64,000 bases of DNA, taken from the NCBI GenBank assembly GCA_030437565.1, contig CP129291.1, positions 992,001-1,056,000 of the forward strand, written 5' to 3'. A program made the position numbers and the translations under genes. The stretch is from Terrilactibacillus sp. S3-3. GTDB lineage: Bacteria > Bacillota > Bacilli > Bacillales > Sporolactobacillaceae. Numbering within the stretch: the stretch's first letter is position 1; the number at the start of each line of letters is the position of its first letter. Of this stretch, positions 33,911-45,200 are shown piece by piece. The notes below the pieces were generated by a model. The model was given only the letters and a program-made list of their open reading frames with translations, searched no databases and had not been told where the DNA came from.

Positions 33911-34197
33911 ATTAGGGAGAATCTTTGTCGGCGCTAAAGTCCGGTCGCTATCATTAGGCAATATACTTAAAAACCGTCTTCGTGTTTGTACAGTGTGAAT
34001 AGTGACAATCCATTTTTCATTCGCTATAGATTATGTTATAAAACATATCATATATTGTTACATCTTTTTCCGTTATTTAGCTTATATAGGCTTTGGAGTT
34101 TGAAAAAAATTGCAGCTCCTCATTTCTGAATTTTTGCCATTGTCAGCAATTATATGTTTATCGGGGCTATTAAATTTTAAAATGGAGAGGGGAAGCC

Positions 34198-34542
34198 ATG
34201 TTGGAAAAAGCTGAAAAAGAGGTTTTTATGGGCGACGTAACGGAGAGAAGCGGACGATTATACAACGAGGACTTGGCTCCGGCTAAAGAGAGACATTGGA
34301 AAGTATACAGCCTTTTGTCGATGTGGATGTCCGATGTGCACAGCATCGGCACCTATACGTTTGCCGCCGGCTTATTCTTCTTGGGGTTAACGGGCTGGCA
34401 GGTTCTGACGGCTGAAATCATCGGCGCGTTAATTGTTTGTTATTTGGCTAATTTGACGGGTTCTGCCGGGACTAAACTCGGCGTTCCGTATCCGGTTTTG
34501 TCGCGCATTTCTTTCGGTGTTTTCGGGACTCCGGAAAAATAA
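34198..34542 (+). pseudogene. NCS1-family nucleobase/allantoin permease, N-terminal fragment
   Basis: Only 114 residues remain of a transporter of normally 450-500. The kept part carries the family entry (APAKERHWKVYSLLSMWMSD), the first membrane segment region (SIGTYTFAAGLFFLGLTGWQ) and GSAGTKLGVPYPVLSRISFG, equivalent to the PGxxYGxPFPVxxRxSFG motif of NCS1 symporters. Similarity stops abruptly after FGVFG, and no continuation occurs in any frame of the next 330 bp. This is a deletion, unlike the single-base breaks elsewhere. The start ATG 34198 has GGAGAGGGG upstream. It sits at the right edge of the defence island. Confidence 0.75.
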
Positions 34543-34881
34543 GCCATTGATGAAAGGCAACAAAAACAACGGGCTCTTCAATCTATCCAGGAAAATTTGT
34601 ATAGAATCAATTGTGAAATCGGCTATAATCAATCGTGTTCTCGCCTGCCCTCAATTCATCACCTCCCGTTTCAGATCATTCGGCTGCTTCAGAAATAAAC
34701 TTCACACTCTGACACATCTTTTGTTGTCGGCGCGGGTGCGGGCGTTCGTTCTAATCTTGGCGTAAACGCAAAAAACCTAGTGTAAAGCCGGCGGCCGTCA
34801 TTTTGAGTCAATCATTTGATTATAATACCGCTATGGGTATATGATAAGAGCTGCTTCAGAATTTAATTTAAGGTGATGAAC
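34543..34881. other. Intergenic stretch without a recognised gene
   Basis: About 340 bp after the broken permease. Short open frames here have no family resemblance or ribosome site. TATAAT near 34820 could be the -10 of the downstream rhodanese-like gene, but no good -35 accompanies it. Confidence 0.4.
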
Positions 34882-35264
34882 ATGATTGACTTTTATTTGA
34901 TAATTACGGTTCTTGCTGGTTTTTCTATCTTCGTTTTCAGTTACAGACGCTATTTTCCGATTCACAATGTTCCTTGCACAAATTTGGAATCAAGTCGGCA
35001 CGATTCTGATATTATGGTTGTCGATGTTAGAGATTACAACGAGAGGGCGGGCCGCGTATCCGGCCATGTTCTGCCTATTCCATTTGCTTATTTAAAACGT
35101 TTTTATCATGACATTCCAAAAGAAAAATCCATTCACGTCGTTGCAGGAGACGCCGTGGATTGCCGTTTGGCATTACGGTTTTTAATGAGAAAAGGCTTCA
35201 CGGTGGCCGGCTATTCGTTAACCCGATGTCCATGCAGGAAGAGGCGGCGAAGCATCTGAAATAA
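34882..35264 (+). CDS. Rhodanese-like domain protein with N-terminal membrane anchor, catalytic Cys absent
   Basis: From ATG 34882 (AAGGTG six bases upstream) the protein is about 127 residues. Residues 1-20 (MIDFYLIITVLAGFSIFVFS) form one membrane segment. The rest is a single rhodanese domain: IMVVDVRDYNERAGRVSGHV (the DVR motif and acidic loop), then IPFAYLKRF and IHVVAGDAVDCRLALRFLMR. Compared with YqhL-type sulfurtransferases, where CQSGxRS follows the VI strand, the active-site Cys is replaced by Ala (VVAGDAV), so sulfurtransfer is unlikely. A late frame change near 35215 probably hides the true end NPMSMQEEAAKHLK, placing the stop at 35262-35264. Confidence 0.7.
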
Positions 35265-35300
35265 TGACCAATTGAGGCTGGTATAAATAGAGCACTGATT

Positions 35301-35342
35301 AAAAAGCACCTGAGCGAACGGTTTTTCGCGGATGCTTTTTTA
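35301..35342 (+). terminator. Terminator after the rhodanese-like gene
   Basis: AAAAAGCA pairs with TGCTTTTT, with an inner GCGAA/TTCGC stem; the 3' arm is the T-run. Confidence 0.65.
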
Positions 35343-35388
35343 CTTGTCCGCTTGATGATTTAAGAAGCCAAGCTGAAACCCGGCGCGT

Positions 35389-35550
35389 ATGATAAAGGTA
35401 AAGCCTTCTTTTTCAAGATTTGAAAGAAATGTAGAAAAAGGTCTGGAAAACGGGTATAAAGATAAGAAAGTTCTTAAGGATTGTTATTATTTCCTGGGGA
35501 AGACAGCCAATCAAAAATCAGACTATTCAAAACTATGGCAGATCCGTTAG
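35389..35550 (+). CDS. Possible small protein, 53 residues
   Basis: An open frame from ATG 35389 encodes FERNVEKGLENGYKDKKVLK then DCYYFLGKTANQKSDYSKLW. The second half resembles one TPR helical hairpin, so this may be a fragment of a TPR protein. No ribosome site precedes it. It lies alone in the 360-bp gap before the glucosidase, which otherwise holds only the terminator at 35301-35342. Confidence 0.25.
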   Translation: MIKVKPSFSRFERNVEKGLENGYKDKKVLKDCYYFLGKTANQKSDYSKLWQIR

Positions 35551-35613
35551 ATTGAATGGCAAAATTAATGGTTATGAGTCCGGCTTTGGCACAGATTAAC
35601 CTTTCAAAATTAA

Positions 35614-37305
<1,692 letters not shown>

Positions 37306-37439
37306 AAATTCAAGGACGATCACTTTTGCTTTGGTCAAATTCCTCTTAATGAATTTTTTTTCTCTCACCATTCTTAATTTTTCATTAAGGGTTACCGGGT
37401 TATGATCCGAGAAAGCGAGGTATTGGAAGGAGAAAGGGG

Positions 37440-37580
37440 ATGCCATTAAAAGTGAGCAGATTTGACGTTGTTTTATTCGCTATTCCTATTGTTTCGGGCA
37501 CTATTGGGCTTGGGAGATCGCAATGGCAACAAGCGGAAGTAGTGTTCAAAAGACTGAACATTTACCAGGAGCAGCCCTAA
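37440..37580 (+). CDS. Possible small hydrophobic protein, 46 residues
   Basis: ATG 37440 follows GGAAGGAGAAAGGGG, a very strong ribosome site. The peptide has a hydrophobic centre (VVLFAIPIVSGTIGLG) and a polar C-terminus and ends just before a terminator. It is too short to assign a family. It could be a real small membrane peptide or the N-terminus of a deleted gene. The remainder of 37306-37635 contains no other gene. Confidence 0.35.
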   Translation: MPLKVSRFDVVLFAIPIVSGTIGLGRSQWQQAEVVFKRLNIYQEQP

Positions 37581-37586
37581 AAAGCT

Positions 37587-37620
37587 AAAACGGGCAGGCG
37601 TGCAAGCGCCTGCCTGTTTT
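37587..37620. terminator. Bidirectional terminator between malL side and panE-like gene
   Basis: AAAACGGGCAGGCG and CGCCTGCCTGTTTT pair over 14 positions with one G-U. Both arms end in A/T runs, so it can serve both convergent directions. Confidence 0.85.
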
Positions 37621-37635
37621 CATCCAAATATAAAA

Positions 37636-38585
37636 CTAAGCTAAAGAAGTCTTCTTGGATTGGCTTTGGATCGCTTCAACGGTTTTAATAATATAATAAA
37701 GCGTTTGATTAACCGGCGTAGCGACGCCGTACTTTTTGCCGAGTTCGCAAATCAATCCGGAAAAGATCTCGACTTCCGTGTTCCTGCCGGCTTCGATGTC
37801 CTGGAGCATGGACGTCCGGCTTTCGGGATAGACATTATATAAAATCTCGTACCATCTCTTAAGATCATCTTCACTCAAATTGGCACCCGTTTTTTGGGAC
37901 AGGCGGATGACTTCCCGCATGGCCGATTCCATCAATTTTCTCGCCTCATCCACCGTTTGGAAAACTTTATACTGGCCTCTCGTCACGGCCGATGCCTGAT
38001 TGATGCCAACGTTTATCATAAATTTGTACCAAAGTGTGTGCAGCATATTTTTCGGAATTTCATAGGTTAGCCCTGCCTCGTCAAACAAAGCTTTGACAGC
38101 TTTAACTTTTTCCGAGTAAGTCTTATTTTCTTTTTCCCCAAAGTAAATTTTTCCATAGTTGGTGAAGCGAGTGTGGTTGTCGAGACGATTGGCATCGACA
38201 CCGTTGCACATCGCATAGAGGATTTTATCCATGCCATAGGTTTCGCCGATAATTTCTTCACTGTAATAATGCCATTTAACAAAGATAAAATGATCGTTTG
38301 TTTGCCCACGTGACAGCGCATATCTTGAATGGCCTGAGCCAGTTGATTGGCTTTAACAGAAACGATAATCAGATCGGAGGGCTCTGCCTGCTCATCCGGA
38401 AGGACATATGAAAAATCATAGCGTTTGCCGTTAATCAGTAACCCGTCTCTCTGATAGCGTTCTATCCGTTTAGCATCCGCAATCACCTGGATTTTTTGAT
38501 CAGGCAGTGCGTCCAAAAGCTTGCTGCCGTAAACGCAGCCAATCGCGCCCATTCCGATCAAAGATACTTTTTCTATATTGGCCAT
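37636..38585 (-). CDS. 2-dehydropantoate 2-reductase family protein (PanE/ApbA)
   Basis: The composite of about 316 residues has the normal length. The N-terminus VSLIGMGAIGCVYGSKLLDA is the GxGxxG NADPH-binding fold, followed by SDLIIVSVKANQLAQAI and TIILSLLNGI. The C-terminal helical domain contains NMLHTLWYKFMINVGINQAS, with the conserved Lys and Asn of ketopantoate reductases, and SRTSMLQDIEAGRNTEVEIF, with the SSMLQDI/E substrate motif. Members reduce ketopantoate for pantothenate synthesis or related 2-keto acids. As no pan genes adjoin it, the substrate is uncertain. One frame change lies near 38265. Minus-strand start ATG 38585 has GGGGGGA upstream. Confidence 0.82.
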
Positions 38586-39009
38586 GCCGCAATCCCCCCA
38601 TGCATTTGATTTTGTGCCGATGGCTTTTAAGACTCGTTATCTATCATTATACAATAATGGTGACAAGGTGTATAAAAGATTAAACGCCGTGAAGATTTTT
38701 AAATCAAGGAAGGAATAGAAACGCTGGAATGTTTCTGAAGCTTCATGCACGTTATTAAGATTTCTCTTTTTTTTCAGTAGGAAATCACTAGGTTATGTCG
38801 GTAAAGTTAAGAAGGTACCCTGCCGAATTTTTGCCAGCGGCCTGATCGCGGCGGATCATGCTTTTGGCCGCCTACCAAACATCGAGAGCGCTGCGCGCTC
38901 TCGAGCAGAGCGACAAAGGCCTGTACGGCTGAACATGGCCATTATACCTCTTTCATCTGAAAAAGTGTTAAAATATCAGCAAGACGAATAAATCTTCGGG
39001 GGATAAAAA
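38586..39009. other. Intergenic stretch with a GC-rich palindrome
   Basis: No gene was recognised. CGAGAGCGC (38883-38891) and GCGCTCTCG (38895-38903) form a perfect 9-bp stem around TGC. It has no T-run, so it is not a standard terminator. The start region of the downstream gene has an AT-rich stretch near 38940-38990. Confidence 0.4.
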
Positions 39010-39699
39010 ATGAACATTCACTATTTCCAGCATGTCCCATTTGAAACGCCCGGTTATATCAGCGATTGGGCGGAAACGCGCCGTCACTCGGCCAGTTGCA
39101 CCCGCTTTTTTGCGGGCGATCCGCTGCCGGATGTTGAAAATGTTGATTTCTTGATTGTGCTCGGCGGGCCGATGAATATCTATGAAGAGCAAAAATATCC
39201 TTGGCTTGCTGAAGAAAAGCGCTGGATGAAAGCGGCGTTTGCTCACGGTACGCCGATTTTGGGTGTGTGTCTTGGCGCCCAGCTGCTTGTCGATTGCCTT
39301 GGCGGCTCGGTTCATCGCGGCGATGAAAAAGAAATTGGCTGGTTTCCGATTGACTTCGCCGCCGATCGACAAGGGCCTTTTGCTGTTTTTCCGGATCGCC
39401 TGGATGTCTTTCACTGGCACGGTGATATGTTCGAGCCGCCTCTAGGCGCTCAAAGTCTGGCAAGAAGCGCGGGATGCGCCAACCAAGCCTTTGCTTTTGA
39501 TAACAGAGCGGTCGGATTTCAGTTTCACTTAGAAATGGCCGATGACAATATTCGCCGGGTCATCGAAAATGGCAGCGATGAGCTGGTCGACGGGCGTTAT
39601 ATTCAAGACAAGCTATTGATGCTTGGTCAGAAAGATAAGACCGAGAGAAACCGTCAACTTTTGTTTCAATTTTTAGATCGCTTCACCAAGGACCTTTAA
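39010..39699 (+). CDS. Class I glutamine amidotransferase (GMP-synthase-like)
   Basis: This intact 229-residue protein has the class I GATase triad: Cys in PILGVCLGAQLLVDCLGG, and His and Glu in VGFQFHLEMA. VDFLIVLGGPMNIYE supplies the oxyanion-side strand. It lacks a synthetase domain. Such stand-alone proteins (GuaA N-terminal-like) hydrolyse glutamine or gamma-glutamyl compounds; their physiological partners are usually unknown. The start ATG 39010 is preceded by TTCGGGGGATAAAA. It stands alone and has no frame break. Confidence 0.85.
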   Translation: MNIHYFQHVPFETPGYISDWAETRRHSASCTRFFAGDPLPDVENVDFLIVLGGPMNIYEEQKYPWLAEEKRWMKAAFAHGTPILGVCLGAQLLVDCLGGSVHRGDEKEIGWFPIDFAADRQGPFAVFPDRLDVFHWHGDMFEPPLGAQSLARSAGCANQAFAFDNRAVGFQFHLEMADDNIRRVIENGSDELVDGRYIQDKLLMLGQKDKTERNRQLLFQFLDRFTKDL

Positions 39700-39941
39700 A
39701 TTAAGTAAAATGCAGACAGATCGCTGCCTAAATCCAATTATTAAAAAAACAGTCAGTTATGCCTGCAAAAAAAGGGGTTCTGGTGAAGGCGGCAGCCTGC
39801 GTCTCTTCATCTTTTTTTATTTAAAAAACTGATTTTGCGACATACGGCTTCATTTTTTCAAAAGTCATTTGGACAGAGTTCACAGCAGGGATGCACTTGA
39901 TGATAGTTGTCTGCTTCCTGTATATAGAGAGGTGAAGGGTG

Positions 39942-40691
39942 ATGACGACCGCACAGATCATTTTAGTCTGTCTCGTAGCGGCCATTGCCGGCATGGGCAG
40001 TGTGATGGATTCTTTTCAAACACACCGACCGTTAGTGGCTTGCACGTTGGTCGGTCTCGTGTTCGGTGATATAAAGACCGGGATCATTTTAGGCGGAATG
40101 CTGGAAATGATGGCACTGGGCTGGATGAATATCGGTGTGGCAATGGCCCCGGATACGGCGATGGCCTCGGTGATCTCGACGATTCTGGTCATTACAGGCC
40201 ATCATAGCATTGGTGAGGGTGTCGCGGTTGCGGTCGCTCTGGCTACGGCCGGCCAGGCGTAACCCATTTTCGCCAGGACATTGACAATTGGATTGCAGCA
40301 TAAGGCGGATGAATATGCCAAACTAGGAAATATCCGTGCTATTGAGCGCATGCATTATGCCGGACTGGGTATTCAAGCGCTGCGCGTCGCTATTCCTACC
40401 CTCATCGTCTGTTTGATTAGTGCACATGATTTTCAAATGATGCTGAATGCGATTCCGCAAGTTATTACAAAAGGTCTGCAAATCGGCAGCGGTATCGTTG
40501 TTGTGGTCGGCTATGCGATGATTCTCAATATGATGAATGCGAAATATTTGCTGCCTATTTTTTTTCTCGGGTTCGTCCTGGCAGCCAGCCTTCACTTCAT
40601 TTAATCTTATCTCATTTGCTGTTCTAGGCTTGATTATTGCTGTCCTCTACTGCCAGCTGCATCCGAAATATGCCGGGCCGCCCCCCGCTAG
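39942..40691 (+). CDS. PTS mannose/fructose/sorbose family IIC component, first copy, with in-frame stop
   Basis: The sequence is closely similar to the second IIC at 45757: GMGSVMDSFQTHRPLVACTL, VGLVFGDIKTGIILGG, MLEMMALGWMNIGVAMAPDT. It forms the membrane channel of a mannose-family PTS. An in-frame TAA at 40260-40262 interrupts the protein where the paralogue reads QVLTILVRT (here QA, stop, PIFART); the same frame continues beyond. A frame change follows near 40598. The last part (PKYAGPPPAR) runs without a stop into IID. With one more C in the C6 run at about 40681-40686 it would end at TAG 40689-40691. Start ATG 39942 has GAGGTGAAGGG upstream. It may be a pseudogene. Confidence 0.75.
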
Positions 40692-40704
40692 GAGCGCGGC
40701 CCAG

Positions 40705-41597
40705 GTGTCCGCCACACAAGATAACGGGTCCGGCGAACGGGAAAATTCTGAACCGCTGACCTTTCTTCCCGGCGCGACGGGTCGAAGGTTAACGAAAAAG
40801 GACTTATTCAGGATATTTTTGCGTCTCAATTTACTGCAAGGGTCGTTTAACTTTGAACGAATTGAAGCGATTGGCTACAGTTATGCGATGATCCCGGCAA
40901 TCAAAAGGCTCTACAAAAAAGGAACTGAACGGACAAAAGTATTGACCCGATCACTGGAGTTTTTTAGTACGCAATTATACTTGGCTGCGATCGTCGTCGG
41001 GATTGATGCGGCGCTGGAGGAAGAGCGGGCACGCGGCGCCAGGATTAAGGAAAATGATATTATAGAAATGAAAGTGGATTTAATGGGCCCGTTTGCCGGC
41101 GTCGGCGATCCTGTTTTCTGGGGGACCGTCCGCCCGGTGCTCGGCGCGATCGGAGCGACGATTGCCATGAAAGGCAGCTTGCTCGGGCCGCTTGTTTTCT
41201 TTGTTTTCTTTAATGTAATCCGCTTAGCTGTCCTGTGGAGCGGTGTGCATTATGGATAAATGAAGGGGTGGAAATGGTATCAGGAAGCGATAGCAATCGA
41301 ATGAAAAGGCTGACAGAGGGTGCAACCATTCTCGGAATGTTTGTGATCGGTGCTCTTGTTTATAAATGGACATCGCTTCACATTCCGGTTGTGATTTCCA
41401 AAACGACTGATTTGGCAGGAAAGACAACGACGACAACGGTGCAAAGTGTTCTCGATTCATTGATGCCGGGGCTTGTACCGCTGGGCCTCACCTTTTTTTG
41501 CGCCTGGCTGCTCAGAAAAAAGGTTCACCCGCTCTGGCTGATTCTTGGCATTTTTGTCGTATCTGTTCTAGGGTACGCGGCACATATTATAAATTGA
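40705..41597 (+). CDS. PTS mannose/fructose/sorbose family IID component, first copy
   Basis: The IID family is recognised by RLTKKDLFRIFLRLNLLQGS, FNFERIEAIGYSYAMIPAI, VDLMGPFAGVGDPVFWGTVR and LLRKKVHPLWLILGIF, all shared with the second IID at 46596. In this copy the frame from 40537 to 41259 covers both the IIC tail and the IID head, so either the two are fused by a 40-residue polar linker or one base is missing. GTG 40705 after AGGAG is the likely independent start, comparable to MSNDTQ of the paralogue. One frame change occurs near 41255. No IIA or IIB gene accompanies this pair, so it would need the phosphocarriers of the second operon. Confidence 0.8.
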
Positions 41598-41675
41598 ACC
41601 CCCTAAAAAAACCTCAGGTTCCTTGAATCCTATGATAGCTGTGATGCCACTTTCTTGAAAGTTGAGGGACTAACA

Positions 41676-44518
41676 ATGGCTATGAAACGAATGGAACGCA
41701 TTTATCTCTATTTGGAAGAAAAATGTGATGATTTGAGTAAAGAACAGCTCTTGCAAAAGAAGGTTTTTCGGCCGGCGAATTGGCCGAAGATCTGGACATG
41801 CTGCGAAATAATGTGAGTTTAGAATTAAATAATCTTGTCCGCGAGGGAAAGGTTATAAAAAAAAAAAAAACGGCCTGTGCTGTATATTCCGCGCGATGCT
41901 GTGAAAAAAAGCTTTGGAAATATTGTTGACCGAACCGTCCTTGATATTCCCTCGCTGATTGCTTTATATGAGGCAAAGGAAAAAGCGGATATTAGCGTGG
42001 ATGAAAATCCATTCAGTTTACTTATTGGCGCCGACGGCAGCCTGAAAAGACTCGTCGATCAGGCCAAGGCGGCCGTCGTCTATCCGCCGCGCGGGCTCGA
42101 CACTTTAATATTGGGACCAACAGGTTCGGGAAAAACGCTGTTTGCTCATATGATGCATAGCTACGCAAAATTTGTCGGCAAGATGAATGAGCGCTCGCCG
42201 TTTGTTGTGTTTAATTGCGCCGATTATTATAATAATCCTCAATTGCTGATTTTCCCAGCTGTTCGGCCACGTCCGCGGCGCTTTTACCGGAGCAGCCAGT
42301 GACAAACAGGGGCTTGTGGAGAAGGCCGACGGAGGCATTCTTTTTCTGGATGAAGTCCATCGGCTGCCGCCGGAAGGGCAGGAAATGATCTTTTATTTCA
42401 TGGATACGGGGCGGTTTAACAAGCTGGGCGAGACAGAGAAAAGAAGGCAGGCAAAAGTTTTAATTATTGGGGCAACAACGGAGGATCCTTCTTCTTCGTT
42501 CCTTAACACTTTTTTTTGCGGCGCATTCCGATCACGATTACGATGCCATCTTTTCAAGAACGAAGAACGGAAGAGAAAGTCGCTCTTTGCAAGTATTTAT
42601 TGTCGAAAGAGGCCAAACGCATTCATAAAAACATTAGAGTGGAAGCGGATGTGATCAAGGCCTTGATCGGCAGCGTGACATTTGGCAACGTCGGGCAGCT
42701 CAAGTCGAATATTCAGCTCGTTTGTGCACAAGGTTTCTTGGAAAGCATGGATCGCCGTTTGTGAATTTATATGTCAAAATGCTTCCGCAAGAAATGAAAG
42801 AGGGGCTAAGCTTGATTTCGCGAAACATCCGTGAAAACGAGGAAATCTCGAAAAACGTGAGCGCAGTGACGGTGATCACGGGTGAAGGCAGCAAAGAACT
42901 AGTGGAAGATGATGTTTACGACCTGCCGTTTGATATGTACAAGATTATTGAAGATAAGGCCCGTCTTCTTAAAGAAGAAGGTGTGAGCCCGGATGAGATC
43001 AACAAATTTGTTGCGACGGATATTAAACTGCACATCAAAAGTTTTTATCAGCAAGTGTCCAAACCGCATAATAAGAAATTGTCAAAACTGGTCGACAGGC
43101 GTGTATTGAAGCTGGCGGAGGAGCTGCGTTCCCTTGCCGAAAGTATGCTGAATCGCACGTTCAACGATAAATTTATTTACTTTATCAGCCTGCATATTGA
43201 CGGCTTTTTACAAAGGAAGAACCGCTCAAGGCAGCCGCAGAAGCCGCCGCATGATATGCTGATTGGCGAGGATAAAAAAGAGTATCAAGTCGCTTTAAGA
43301 ATGAAAGAGATGATTGAAGAACGCTTAGACATTGTGCTTCCGAAAATTGAAGTGATGTATCTGGCGATGCTGCTTGTTTCGGCGAATGAATTGAATCAAA
43401 AAGGCAAGGTCGGTATTGTTGTGGCGACACACGGCAACAGCACGGCAAGTTCGATCGTGGCTGTAACGAAGGAACTGCTCGGGGATTATAATATTCGGGC
43501 TGTGGACATGCCGCTCGACATCAGTTTTAATGACATTCTGGATGAGATTGTCACGGCCGTAAAGGAAACGGATCGCGGTGAGGGAGTCCTTATGCTGGTC
43601 GATATGGGGTCGCTTTATTATTTTGAAGAAAAAATCAGTGAGCAATCCGGAATCAAAGTGAAAGCCATTGATATGGTATCGACGCCGATGGTTTTGGATG
43701 CGGTGCGCAAAGCCAACTTTTTGGAAATGGATTTAAACGCCATCTATCATTCGATTCGCAATCCGGAGCGGATCGCTGAAGCGGATACCTCTATTAAAAC
43801 GGCTGCGGGCCAAGGAAAGCCGAAAGCGATTCTGACCATCTGTTCATCAGGTGAAGGAACAGCGAAGAAGCTTGAAGAAATGAGCAAACGGTATATTGAA
43901 GATATTACGGAAGAAAAAATCCGGATCATTCCGCTTTCAACGGCCGGTCTGACTGTAGAGGCGCAGGAGATTGCGAAAAATTATACAATTATCGCTTCCA
44001 TTGGCGTCAAAAACCCGCGCATCAATGCTCCGTTCATTTCATTAGAACGCTTTATTGAAGGGGAAGGACAGAACATGATCGAGCAGGCGATCCGCACAGG
44101 CCATATTCATATCAAAAACAATCGTTCCGACGTCATTGTTCGCAGCTTATGCGAAGACAGCTTAAAAACACTCTTAGTGTATTTGAATCCGTACCGGGCG
44201 ATATCGGTTCTGCTTCACTTCTGTGATCAATTGCAAAAAGAAGGGCATGTCTTTCAAAAAAATACGACAACCATTCGCATCATTATTCACACTGCTTTTG
44301 CCATTGAACGCGTGATCACTGGCGATGAGCTGCTTTATAGGGAACCGTTTTCAGATGTAAAAGCAGGCCTGCTGCACAAAGTAGAGAAGGCAGCCAAGGT
44401 GATCAAAAAAGACTTGAACGTGACGTTAAGCGATAACGAGCTGATGTACTTAGTCGATTTATTAATCGACGAATTTGGAGAAAAGTTGGTAAAAAACAAA
44501 AGAGTAGTCGCCGCTTAG
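41676..44518 (+). CDS. levR: LevR/ManR-type sigma-54-dependent PTS operon activator
   Basis: The composite of about 947 residues matches LevR. After an N-terminal DNA-binding region come an AAA+ domain with LDTLILGPTGSGKTLFAHMM (Walker A), FGHVRGAFTGAASD (the GAFTGA motif that contacts sigma-54) and GGILFLDEVHRLPPEGQEMI (Walker B), then a PRD with FYFISLHIDGF-type His-containing segments, an EIIA-Man-like domain (IVVATHGNSTASSIVAVTKE), an EIIB-Gat-like domain (AILTICSSGEGTAKKLEEMS) and a second PRD (IRIIIHTAFAIERVITGDEL). Activity is set by PTS phosphorylation of these histidines. It should activate the -24/-12 promoter directly downstream. Frame changes occur near 41765, at an A12 run near 41865, near 42250, 42520 and 42755. 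Confidence 0.9.
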
Positions 44519-44550
44519 AAAGGTTCGATATGGTGATTTTAGAGATAAGA

Positions 44551-44643
44551 AGTGTATCAAACTTAAAAAAAACGATAGAAGTGTATTAAAAAAGATACCG
44601 GTTAAATCGCTGGTATTTTTTTGTTTTATTTTAGTGTATCAAA
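44551..44643 (+). promoter_or_regulatory. Three direct repeats, candidate LevR upstream activating sites
   Basis: AGTGTATCAAA (44551-44561), AGTGTATTAAA (44580-44590) and AGTGTATCAAA (44633-44643) lie 70-180 bp before the sigma-54 promoter, the normal distance for enhancer-binding activators. The assignment is inferred from repetition and position. Confidence 0.6.
44588..44622 (+). terminator. Terminator of levR
   Basis: AAAAAAGATACC pairs with GGTATTTTTTT (one G-U), ending in a T7 run. It lies between the second and third direct repeats, so the activator gene and the operon are separate units. Confidence 0.75.
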
Positions 44644-44712
44644 AACTCGCCGATATTTCTAGGAATGTCAGGACCTGCAATATTTTTATGAAAGGGCTTT
44701 CTAATACTGAAG

Positions 44713-44730
44713 TTGGCACGAAACTTGCAT
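44713..44730 (+). promoter_or_regulatory. Sigma-54 (-24/-12) promoter of the mannose-PTS operon
   Basis: TTGGCAC (44713-44719), GAAAC, then TTGCAT (44725-44730) fits the consensus TTGGCAC-N5-TTGCW exactly. Transcription should start about 12 bases on, roughly 30 bases before the IIA start at 44774. The GAFTGA-bearing activator next door supports it. Confidence 0.92.
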
Positions 44731-44773
44731 AATAAAAGTAGACGGGGCAAGATTGTGTGGAGGAGGACCTCAA

Positions 44774-45199
44774 ATGATTGCACTTATTATTGCAACACAT
44801 GGAGAATTTTCACGTGAAATTGTTCATTCGGCGGAAATGATTTTCGGAAAACAGGAAAACGTTGTTTCCGTGACGTTTAAAACTGGGGAAGGTCCGGATG
44901 ATTTAAAGCAAAAATATCAGCAAGCTTTGCGAGAACTAGACACAAATGATGGTGTCCTTTTCATGGTTGATTTATTCGGCGGAAGTCCGTTTAATGCAGC
45001 GGCAGGCCTGGCGGCTAAGGAAGAAAACATGGATATCATAACGGGTATCAATCTTCCCATGCTGATTGAATGTTTTGCCAGACGGACAAATAGTTCTTTG
45101 GAACAGCTCGTCGATGCGATTTCTAAAACGGCCGTCGAAGGGGTTAAATCAAAAAAAAAAACGCTGCAAAACGCAGAAAACTCGGAGGAGGATCTTTAA
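44774..45199 (+). CDS. PTS mannose family IIA component
   Basis: The intact protein of 141 residues starts at ATG 44774 after GGAGGAGG. IALIIATHGEFSREIV contains the phosphorylated His of EIIA-Man (HGxFS). DDLKQKYQQALRELDTNDGV and LFMVDLFGGSPFNAAAGLAA complete the fold. It takes phosphate from HPr and passes it to IIB. It is the first gene of the sigma-54 operon, with the IIB start one base after its stop. The lysine-rich tail is typical of separate IIA proteins. Confidence 0.92.
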   Translation: MIALIIATHGEFSREIVHSAEMIFGKQENVVSVTFKTGEGPDDLKQKYQQALRELDTNDGVLFMVDLFGGSPFNAAAGLAAKEENMDIITGINLPMLIECFARRTNSSLEQLVDAISKTAVEGVKSKKKTLQNAENSEEDL

Positions 45200-45200
45200 T

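Noticed and set aside
38883-38903. CGAGAGCGC/GCGCTCTCG palindrome as a terminator
   Set aside because: No T-run follows on either strand, so it is only noted as a palindrome.
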